Below are positions 27,198-38,700 of a DNA stretch of 64,000 bases, piece after piece. Location of the stretch: contig CM042086.1 of NCBI GenBank assembly GCA_023512835.1, positions 3,451,299 to 3,515,298 on the forward strand. Reading direction: 5' to 3'. The notes beneath the pieces were generated by a model, which saw nothing but the letters and a program-made list of their open reading frames with translations, was not told the origin of the DNA and searched no databases. The stretch comes from Taxillus chinensis (lineage: Eukaryota > Streptophyta > Magnoliopsida > Santalales > Loranthaceae). Every line of letters starts with the position of its first letter. The stretch's first letter is position 1. The translations under genes and the position numbers were made by a program.

Positions 27198-27854
27198 CGG
27201 GCATATTGCGCGTGGACGGACAAAGCTAAAGCCTGAGTTGAGCCGTTGAGCCCGTGGAGCTAGGGTTGAGTGCCTTGAGTGGGATCCCATGGAGGATCGT
27301 GGACAAGTTGTCGGTGTGTGAAGGTGAGAGTCCTAATGTACGTTGGGGGGTGAGTCGGGCCGATGATTGTGCACACTACATGGTGCAGAGTAAACGAGCA
27401 TATAGTATGAGACTTATATGTGTTGCATGATGTGGAGTTTTAGGGTCACCTACGAGCTTGTCGCTCACCCCTACCTGTTGTTTACCCCTTTTTTAGGTGT
27501 GATCCGAGACTAGTGGAGGACTTTCTTCCAGGAGGACGTGCCCACTATGATGTATGATACGATAGTATTTCGTATTTTATTATGTGTTGTATCCCGGACA
27601 TGGGTCCAGGTGGACGAATTTGTATTGACCGTTTGTGATGTGATGTCTGTATGAGTGTTTGACTTATAGTATGCATGATGATATATGGAAAAAGAAAGGA
27701 TTACCCTTGATATATATACTGGGGTTGCATATTTGAGACAAGACTATGGTGTAGTCTCCATTGGTGCTAGTCATCAACCCCTTGACCTATCGGGTGCGGG
27801 CAAGGGGAAGTCATGTACCCGGTTCTGGGTTCCCTGGAATTCGGGAGCGTGACA

Positions 27855-28720
27855 AGCATAAATAATATGACAATCATGATATATAATTATATTAGTTAGG
27901 TTATCACTGCTCATATTATTACTTATTGTTGATGATAATTATATTACTTAGATTATCACTATTTGTTACTTAAATTATTACTCATTAATTAGATTTTATA
28001 CATGCATATATAGTGATAATTTGATATGAGTTTATATATATATATATATATATTATTCTAATTATAATTAATGTTATTGGTTAATTATACAATACTAACT
28101 AACATATAAATAATCAGTGTATATATTTAAAATCTATCATATAGATAATATTAGTAGCAAAAATAGTACCACTACTACTAATAATAATGAGTAAATATTT
28201 GATTTTAAAAATAATATTACTCACAAAGTATATATACTTATATTTAAACAAAATTAAATATTTATTAAAAGTAGTAGTAATGTTTTAATATAAAATACAA
28301 GCATATAAAATATAAGAAAGTGATATAATTTATAATTATATAATATATTAGTATGAACTAAAATATAACTTCAAAATTAATTTTGAATATAATTAATTTG
28401 TATTTTATATCAAAATATTAATATTACATTTAGTTTTTATTACAATATAAATATATAAACTTTGTAATTATTATTATTAAAATAAATTATACATTCTTTT
28501 TATTATTATTATTATCATTACTAATAATAATAATAGTATTGTTATTGTTATAATTATTTATATGTTATATTATAATTTATAAGTATATATACTAAATATA
28601 TAAACATATATAAAAAAAATAGTTTAGCCTAATGGTTGAGTGACTTGCTGCTTGTTGGAGAGGTCCTGGGTTCAATTCTTCATCCTGGCAATATTTTACT
28701 AGGATTTTCGGGCTGATTTG
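27855..28720. repeat. Right arm of the large inverted repeat, ending in a SINE
   Basis: Inverted counterpart of 15260-16314 (see that entry). The arms enclose the solo LTR and Copia nest. The shared outer SINE-derived sequence shows that the duplication includes the SINE, so the inversion arose after or together with the SINE insertion. Confidence 0.7.
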
Positions 28721-28745
28721 CAGTCTCAAAGAAAATGTTCATCAG
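28618..28745 (+). mobile_element. SINE-like element
   Basis: A polymerase III internal promoter is visible: an A-box TAGCCTAATGG at 28625-28635 and a B-box GGTTCAATTCT at 28669-28679, in the order and spacing of tRNA-derived SINEs. The 3' limit is uncertain. The copy in the left arm keeps the A-box but has lost the B-box segment. Confidence 0.65.
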
Positions 28746-29487
28746 TTAAGGAATACATGATCAAGGGTCACTTGGTTGTGCTTCAACTGTTTAATTTTTA
28801 TTTAACTAAGGAGACTTCTTATTTTTGAAAATAAGGGAATACATGATCAAGGGTCCCTTGGAAATAATTTGGGACAATAAAGAAAATAAGATCAACATAC
28901 TAAAATAGTATAATATCACAGAAAATAAAATAAAATAAAATTGATAGCTATGTAAACATTGATGGTATAACTGCTCAATAACTTGGGTTGTTTTAGATTT
29001 ATTTGACTCAAAAAAACAAGTTGTAGTTTTTTCTTCTTAGCATTTTTGATAGAAAACAAATTAAATCAAAAAAAATTTATATATAATCCCACACAAAAAT
29101 TATATTTATATTTTTAAAAACTAAAAATATATTTAAAAAAACTAATTTATTTAAATTTAAATAAGATATTATTTTATTCAAAAAAACTTATCATAAGTAC
29201 TTTATCAACCGAATTTTATTTTTGAAAGCAGGTAACGAACTCCTATTTTTGAAAATTTATGACACTATCAAACATGCCATATAGCTCCCATATATATATA
29301 TATAGCAAATTACTGTGGCAATAGCACCAGGAGTACACAATTATATGTGAAAAAAATGAACACGACAATAAGCGACCAAAAAAAAATGGAAAATATGCAC
29401 TATTGAGTAACATGGCCAGCTTAAGAACTCCAAGCAGTGCGGATTCATGTTGTGTTTGCTATGAAAGATAATGAAGGGCATTGGATA
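28746..29487. other. AT-rich DNA downstream of ABCF3
   Basis: No gene. A 26-base near-perfect direct repeat (GGAATACATGATCAAGGGTC plus CMCTTGG) lies at 28750-28775 and 28836-28861 around a 60-base insert, which looks like a small insertion with target duplication. The final part includes the ABCF3 3' UTR and polyadenylation region on the minus strand. Confidence 0.5.
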
Positions 29488-29705
29488 TTATGCCGCCTTA
29501 GACTGGAGTATCTTCTTGTAATCTTGGAAACTCCCTGGGAAAGGATTCACTTTACCATCAGACACTGCCCACAGCTGATCCACACTACCGGAAATGAGAT
29601 GTTCATCGTGGCTCACCTAAAATGTTAATGAAAGCAAGCATAAATACGTGATCTTGAATAGGGTCAAAAAAAATCTACGCAATCGCTACTCCAATTCAAT
29701 TGGGA

Positions 29706-29743
<38 letters not shown>

Positions 29744-32700
29744 TATTATATCCGCATCTGAACAAAAACAATCTGTATCTGCATCCATTCTTGCATTCTT
29801 ATTCTAATAAATAAATATACGGATATGATGGTATCCACATCCATTTTATATTGAAATATTAATATTTTTACTGACCAATATTTATAATTTGTTTTTTAAC
29901 AAGTTACGTAGATCAAATGGTCAAAGATCACGTGAATTCTATTGTCAGTATCTGGATTCAACTCCTACAAAATGCTTATTCAATTTATTTTGATGAGGCC
30001 CAAATTAATTCGGATATTTGAATCTGAAATCAAATTTGATATCAGTCAAATATGAATTCAGACATTGAATATCGGATTCCGATATCAGTTTACAAATCAT
30101 GTACAAATTCAGATGTGTCAATATTCATATCCAAATATTTTAATTTCAACCCCTAAGCATAAGATATGGAACCTCATAGAATTGCCAAAATTATTAGTTG
30201 TTGCAAGATAAATTTTTTACCATTAACACGCCTCCCTGGAACAGGACAAGACCTTGAATCAGTGCCTCTACGGCATCCAAATCCTACATGTGAAGAACAT
30301 TGAGACGCATCAAGAAAACTATTATCCATGCAGTTAAGCAAAAAATTGTAGTCTCTTCTTTACAAGTCTGAAAGTAGAAAGTGAGCATTGCTCTTTCGAT
30401 AATAAATGAAATGGAAAGATCCAGATATAACAGTTGTTGTAACTTAGCATCAGAAAACTTATATTTAGAACTTGCATTCATATCAGAAAAATAAAAATGA
30501 TTAGTGTTGTGACCCTGGAGTTGATACAACAAAGGAAACAACGAGTATTCAATTCGCACACTCCCAAATTTGTATTATCTTCCCAATACAATTTATTAAA
30601 TTAGAAAACGGACTGAAAACAAAGCAAAGAAACAGCTAATGAAAAGGTCAGTTGTAGACTTACCAAATGATTTGACGGTTCATCAAGAAGTATAACATGT
30701 GGTTTCTTGAATGTTATCTTCGCGAAGGCGACTCTGCTTTTTTGACCACCTATAACATCACAGGGGCTTTTATATAGACATTGTGATAAATCATAAATGC
30801 ATGATATGATGTCTTACATGCCGTTGTTCAGTAGTCACAATTGTAAATAACCGTGCATATTATTTTCGTTAGTCTCATAATCATTCTAGAAAGTATTTAA
30901 ATTTTTACTCCCAAACCTGCTTCAAATTTTCCAAGGGATCAACTTGGTAAAACCTATCATGTGTAAACTCAATATATACTCTCACTATCTCATCAGCTCA
31001 GCAAGATGAAAACGTGGAGAGAATAAGTACCAGACAATGTGTACATTGGCTGAAGAGCAAGATTCCCTGTCACACCCAAAGAGCCGAGATGACTTCGAAG
31101 CTTCTGTTCAGGAACCCCCTGCAAGAGGAAGCTGAATGTTAAGGCCATATTCATAGTTGTTAAAAGCATAGGCGCACTTGAAGCCCTAAAGTTCACGGGG
31201 GCTAAGCATAAAGAGCAATGCAAAAGAGTGTATCCAATGGGCTTTTCCAGGGCAAAGCGCACTGGCTGTGCCTCGCTGCACCTTGGCACACTTTTGACAA
31301 CTACGTCACAATACTTGCACAAATGTTAACAACAATCAACCATCAGACATGATAGATTAAAGAACCACACATGCATGTACCCACATGCACACTAACACAA
31401 ACACATAAATACGCAGCAAAATATGTCTGGCAAGAAAATGCCAAAAGCAATAAATAAAACTTATTCAAGAACCCAATTATCAGACTTTATGGGAGTTGGA
31501 TAGTGCAAATTGCATATTTTAAAATTAAATCTGACATCACTCAGAAACCCAAAAAAAAAAGTAATGAAAGAATTATATTTTAACTGTGGTTTTAGCAGTA
31601 TATAGCCATAGATAAATAAACTTTTACATTATCACGTCCCAGCCTCAAACTAATTTGTTGAAAAAACCTCGAAGTTAGTATTTATAGATCAATAATCTTG
31701 TAAATTTGAACTGAAGGTAAGACTAAAAAGCCTGAAGATATAGAAAAGACTGAAAAGTAGCGATAGGTGGTGCAGTTTCTAGATCCTAACTTCCTAAGAC
31801 TTGTACCTAGATATAGATAAATAAACTTTTACATTATCATACACCAAACTATTTGTTAAAATAAACTCAAAGTTTGTATTTATTATTTTTATAAGTAATT
31901 GCATTTTATTAAAAAAAAAACCACACATAAGGAATGCGCGAAAAACAAAAATACAAGAACAAGCTCAACAGGAACAACCAAAAATAAAACAATACACTCC
32001 CGAAGCAATGACTGATAGCCTAAGGACCACGATAGGAGTGCCCCCAAAGAGCCAGAACATCCAACTACCTCAACTTAGAAGGTTGAGGAACTCCGACATC
32101 ATAATTAATCGAAGAGACAAACCATTTAAGCTCCCGTACACCTTTAGATTCCTTGCCCATGGACTATCGAGAAGGCGTGGCAGTATCCTTCTGGGCTTGA
32201 TACCTGGCTTTGATTTTCCACAGCAAATCAGAGGTAGCGAGTTCAAATCCTTGATAACTTGCCCCTAACATCATTCCAATGGCTTTGTGTTGTTGTAACC
32301 ACTACGGCTCCGACTCCACCTCCGCCAGGCAATCAGAGACACACACATGGGAACAAGACTCCCCATATAGAGCAAGTGTACCAGAGGTTGAATAGCTGGC
32401 CAACCAGCTGATGCTCCACAGGCAGCACTACCACTGCACTCGCAAAACATGAGTCAAGGGGTAACAAGGAAAAAAATTATCAATAGTGTCTTTCTTAGCA
32501 TGAACCCGAATGGATGTAGGAAAACCCTCCATGCAGACAATGTGCTTAGGATCTGATGAGTGAGTCAAAACAATCGCTGCCACAACACTAGAGGAGGAAT
32601 GGGGGTGGGCAGCCTCACTCTCCCGTGAGGTGTTGCTGCCCACAGCAAGGGACCGCCGATGCATGTCCAAACAAGAGAGAGCGGGCTGCCGGCTGGGGGA

Positions 32701-35700
32701 GGCCACCACCCCAGCCTAAGAACCAGACCGAGAAGGTGCAGCGGTGGCCGAAAGAGGAAAGACCACGGGAGAAAGCCCATCCTCGGACGCAGAAAGGATG
32801 TTGGAGGCCAAAACCGGCACCAAAGGAGGGGGGTGAGGCCGGCTGAGAATAGGAACCTAGCAGGACAGCTGACAACAGCAGCAAAGAGGTGGGGAGAAAT
32901 GGGGAATGGCCGGCGAGGGTGGGGTGGCAAGTTAGGGTTAGAAAGGGGAGAGGGGGAGATGGTAGGTGAAGGGGGTGTGCTGGGCAAAGGGACAGTGGGC
33001 ACAGACGGGTGAGAGGAGATGGGAGGGATTGAGAGGGGGACGTGGGCTTTGGGGGGAGGGGGGGTGGCGCTCGGGTAGAAAGGTGGGCTGGGGGTTGGGG
33101 GGATAGAGATGGGCTTAAGTGAATTAGAAGAAGAACGGGGCTGGGGTTGTGCCGGGAAAAGAGGGGAAGATGGGCTGGGCAAGGAAATGGGTCGAGTCAG
33201 GATGGCTAAGGGGCAGGGGGCCAAAGGCTACAGGCTGGTGAGGGTCGTGAGCCAGTCCAGTTGGGCTTGAGGGTGGAGAGGGAGGCAAGGCATTAGGGTG
33301 GCGGGCGAGGGACAGGGGGTAACAACGCTAGCGCCCCAAGTGAGATTTAGCATTGGGTGGGGCATCGAGGGCACATGGCGCAAGTGGAGATGTCAAAGAG
33401 GCGGTGGGTCAGGGGTCAACGAGGTAGTCACCGTCCATGGGAGGTGCGCCAACAAGAGGCACAGAAACTGGGGGCAAAGCATCCGAGGCTGAAACCACAA
33501 TGGGCTGGCCCATCGACGGCGGAAACTCCGGCGCAGATTGGGTAGAAAGCGGCATCGGTAAGACGGCAACACCATACACGGAGGGCACCTAATCAGGGTG
33601 CCAGCACCGCCACGGCAAAGGAGCATCAGCTCAAAGAGCCACCGATCTGGTAGGGACCGAAGCATGCCCCGAAATTGGAGTGGCCTTTGGCGAGACACGG
33701 CCAAGGCGGCTAGAACCCATCTCCAACAACCTATGGTAAGAGACGGCCTATAAAAAAACCTTCAGATGAACCAATCCAAATGGAGGAAGGAGGAGGTGAC
33801 CGAATATCTATTTCCACGCAAAATCTAGCTTCGCTGGGACGGGCAAGCGTAATCCATGGCCAATAATGTACAAAAAGAGGAAGCAATTGGCCAGATTAAA
33901 TCAGGGTGAAAAAATTGTAAGGAAAGATGAGAAAGGATTATCCAAATGGGGGTCAAATATTCGCCATTTTAGAAATCAGCTCCGGCCACCCAACAAAAAA
34001 ATTGATAAGGAAAAGAGAGGACAAAACAAGAGAGCTTAGAAAGGAGGCAAAATAAATCCTCCCCTAGATCAAAGCAAACCATGACAGTTTTTGAGTGAAG
34101 GAGTCCAACGACAAATTCATCGAAAAAATGCTCGATATCAAAATATTAGCGAAGATTGTGTAACGAAGGCCGGCCAAAAAAAAAAAATCAACATCGCTGT
34201 GAAGGTAAAATCATATGCAAATTGAGTAGGATCTCCCTCCGAGAAAATAATGGCCAAAAAAATCATCTTTCACACCAAAGGAAGGAAATAAAGATAATCG
34301 TGTGAAGTAGGTCGATTTAGTATATGCATATGCCTTAACACTTGGACGGCCGAAAAAGGCATGGTGGGCTGAACCCTTAGTGGAAGGACTGCCGAAAAAA
34401 GGGGCCATCATGATGGCCGCCTGAGGCAGTCGCCGGAGGGCCGCCGATCGCCAGAAGAAGGGAAAGGGTAGAGAGAAGGAGGAGCTTCTCTCTCTTGGAA
34501 GCTATTGGAATCATGTATTTTTTTTTATAGGTAATAAGAAACTTTATTAAAAACAAAGTACACAAGAAGTACACTAAGAGAGAAGTAACAAAAGAATAAG
34601 AAACAACAAACGAGCAACACCCAGCTCAAAAGGAACACCCATCAACAACATCCTCAAGACAAGAAAAACATGAACCCGAGGCAGAGAGCCACCCAAGAAG
34701 AAACGCAAGACACAGGCTTTAAGCTTTACCACGCAAAACACGCGATTATCAAACAGCCTAGCATTCCGCTCGCGCCAAAGACACCATAAGATACAATAAG
34801 GAATAACACGCCAAAGTGGCGACCGGCGACCCACACAACCAGCCCAGCAAGAAAATAAGTCAACCACACTGCGAGGCATCACCCAAGGAAGGCCAAATAA
34901 ACCAAAAAACATGTCCCAAAGCTCCCAGGCAAACGGACAATGAAGAAAAATATGATCAATAGATTCACCGTCCGCCTGACATAAGAAATAACGGCTAACC
35001 ACCACCATACCACGACAACGCAAGTTGTCCGCCGTAAGGATCCTCCCAAGCACTGCAGACCAAACAAAGAAACTCACCCGATGAGGGACCGGAACCTTCC
35101 AGGCCAACCTCCATGGAAAGCAAAGAGGGGTGGCGGGGGTAAGGAGAGAATATAGGAACCGGAATCATGTATTTTGAATTTGTGGTTAAAGACTGCCATT
35201 ATTTTGAATTCAACCAATGGCAAGAACAAAAAATTGATAGATCAAGAATTATTTTTTTTATAAGTAAAGAATGATAGATCAAGAATTTATAGCAGTTTAA
35301 AAGCTTTTCTCCCTCAAAGGAACTGAAGGTAAGACTAAAAACTGAAAAGTAATGATAGGTGGTGCAGTTTCTAGATCCTAACTTCCTAAGACTTGTACCT
35401 ACTGCATATGTCAATCTATCCCACCATCCTAAAATAAACTCACAGGCACTCAAGCCCTATGAGGGTAGTTAAGGTTTTTCCTGTTCTGTTCCCATTAACA
35501 GAAGACACAGGCATGGGATCTGTTGGAAGTTCATTACTGAGAGTCATGAAGGATGTAACAGGCCGAGAATATTAAGTCTCTGAAACATATCCATCTACTT
35601 CCGCACATCAATATTGTCATAGAAGAATTGAAAATTCAGTATAGGGACTCACTGGAAAACAGCGCATCATATAAAGAAGGGGATTTGAAGTTAAATCTAG

Positions 35701-38700
35701 GCCATCAACATGGTGCTGGCTGAACACAGCAATGCGAACCTGCAGAAAGAACAAACCAACTGATCCAAATAAGATCCAAACATCTTCTCCTATTAGATAA
35801 ACTAGATATCGCCACCACTAGTAATTTTTTGTCACCCATGAACCATAATTAGAATGAATTATTTCAACTTTTAAACTTATTGTTGTAGAAATCCAGGAAG
35901 AAAAGGAGGACATAACTTAGTTGAGCGGAAAACAGTCCCAGAGCTCGGCTGAAGCTCCCCTGCAATCAACTTAAGTATTGTTGATTTTCCAATACCATTT
36001 GGTCCAACCACTGCAGAGGAATTCAAACAGAGATTCAGTGGACAGAAAAGGTGAATAAATAATAAACAAAATAAAATTACTTCATGCTAAATGTAATATC
36101 ACAGGCATCACTCATGCATCCTCCGCTACTAAATGGACAAAGAATATTAGAAAACAAACACACAGTTACACATCTACTGAAATGGATTTATATCACATTT
36201 AATGCCCCAAAGTATTACATGATACAATTTCTCAAATTTGAACCATTAGATCTATTTTCAACGGTTCATATTAGAATTCTATTTAACTACAATGAAAAAC
36301 TGTAGCAGTTACTATGGCGATGCTATAATTAAATGAAACTCTAATATGAACCAATAAAAACAAATGTAAGGTTCAAATTTGAGAAATTACATTATGCAAT
36401 ACTTTGACGTATTGCATGGGATATAAAACATTGCAATATTTTGGGTGCAACAAGTTAGTTGACAGTGGCTTACTTGCTATGCGGCTGTCTAGATCTATCC
36501 CAAAATTCAAATTCTTAAATAATAGAGGCCCTCCAGGATAGCCAAAGGATGCATCACTGCAATCACATATTGATACAACTAATACTCAGTCCAGTCATAA
36601 AAATGAATTTTAAGTCTGCTAGAAATTTTTCCATATTTACTGAATCAGAATCAAGAGGCAATAAAAACGATGCTGGACATAAATCAAAAGAAAGAACATG
36701 AAAGACAAACTAGAGTTTGCCCACGAAATAGTAATACAAACAATGAAGCAATCATATCAAACCTGAAACTAATTATTGGGGGGCCAGGTCTGTCATCTGG
36801 AGTTGGAAACTCAAATTTATAGCTGCATTACCAATGAAACCAACTCAATCTCATAAATAAAACCGAACAATGAATAAGAGAAGCATCAAGGAAAAATATC
36901 TTAGTTCTAGATGTTTGCGTAATTATATAAATCTATGGTATATAGGCATCTAAATGCAGAATGCAGACATTAAAGCAATCAGCACATACTCAGGGTCATT
37001 AATAACTTCATCCACACGGCCCAGCCGATCTAATGCCTGACAAACACAAAAAAGAAGGATTAATTAGTTCTAGATTGAGGAATCAGAAAAGCATTTAGAA
37101 AAAAAAAACTTGATTTGTGAAAAATTAATGCCAATAATTTACAATAATTATAATTTCCTCAATTAAAAACCTTGATATATGAAATAAGAAATATTATAGG
37201 CGTGAGCTGGTGATTCAGACTTTGAACATTTCATTTTTTTGCATTTAATGTCACGTAAAAATTAGTAAACACCTTGATTCTTGACTGAACAAGAGCTGCT
37301 CGCTTTGCATTATAACGGAATTTGTCAATAAATGCCTGTGACAAAAGCAAAGAAAACAATTTTGCATCAAAATATGCTATTGCACAATTTCTCAAATTTC
37401 AAAATATGTAAAGTATGGAAGAAGAGATGGGCCCAGCATCAACTTAACCAAATATTGATACACAAAAAAGATTGTTGAAGCATCAGTAGTGGTAACAGTG
37501 CAACCAACAATACCTGCATATGGTTTCTTGTTCTTTCATTTGACTCAAATGCTTTCTGTTGGTTCTTCAGTTGTTCCTCCAGTGTTCTTTCAAATGTATC
37601 ATAATTCCCTTTGTAAGTATTCAACTTTTGGTGATGTAAATGGACTATATCTGTGACTACCTAAAAAAGGACAAATTAATAAGCTTCTCACCAAGACTCA
37701 AGTAATAGAAAGAGCAAACAACTGTTTTGATAAGATAAAAATAAAAATCTTCAATCAAATTTCAACATGCACGACTCTGTTACCGTGTTCAAGAATTCTC
37801 GGGCATGAGAAACAACTATAAAAGTTTTTGGCCATTTCACCAGGTAAGACTCCAGCCATAGAACAGCATGAAGATCAAGATGATTCTAAAAAAAAAAAAA
37901 AACATAACGGGTGACAAAAAAGTATTCATATATAGATCTACTAATTAAAATTGAGCATCTCAATAGAAGATGTCATGAATAATGCACCGTGGGCTCATCA
38001 AGTAGTAACAAATCAGGCTCTATAAATAATGCCCGAGCAAGGGCTATTCGCATTCGCCAACCCCCAGAAAAGGTTTTTGTTGCCTTCCGCTGCATTTCAG
38101 TGGTAAAACTGAGGCCCTGAAACATAAAGAAAATTTCGTTTATCATGTCTTGCTAAGAACCCTGTGAATATGACTAAACGCATTCTCAAACTATTACAGC
38201 ATCTTAAACACACAATATCACAATGTACTGAATCTAGTGGCCACTCATGTGGATGAGCCAGAAACGCATCATCTACATTTCAGTTAGAGAATGTCAAAAA
38301 TGAATAATTGCAGCAATTTCCATTAAGTTGAAATGCTCTACACTATATAGTCACTATGTGAACTCCATAAAGGGGTTCACGGACATTGTCGCATCGCATC
38401 GCGGGTGAATCATGTAAGATATGACTTTAGGCATGAAATAATATTCAATTTAAAAAATAAAAATCATACAAAAAATCAAATCATCACATTAAAATCATTA
38501 AACAAGCAAAATAAATTAAAAAACTGTTATATTTTAAAATACCATATTAAAAGACCTATTAAAGAAAGTAAATTTAAAAAAGCTATTAAAGGAGTTATTA
38601 AGGAGCTATTAAATGAGTAAATTTAAAATCACGGTATTAAATTTTAAGTAGTTATTTTCAACATTTAAACAAAATATAATAAATGTAATAGATGTAAAAT

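Larger units (their letters stand above)
16315..27854. mobile_element. Solo LTR (2.4 kb) interrupted by a Copia element
   Basis: Begins TGTAAAGACTCG and ends GGAGCGTGACA (TG...CA). It is flanked on both sides by the 5-base target duplication AGCAT (16310-16314 and 27855-27859). After removing the nested Copia element and one copy of its CGTAG duplication, about 2.4 kb remains (16315-17284 plus 26419-27854), with no internal region or second LTR. That is what unequal LTR recombination leaves. A TATAAATA box at about 16641 is a candidate LTR promoter. Degenerate TTCGTAG tandem units span 17245-17284 and 26414-26530. Length and ends suggest a Gypsy-superfamily LTR, but no coding evidence confirms that. 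Confidence 0.8.

Noticed and set aside
32565..33224. 219-codon proline-rich frame as an independent protein gene
   Set aside because: It lies inside LINE-derived DNA with a LINE tail downstream, so it is better read as part of the ORF1 relic.
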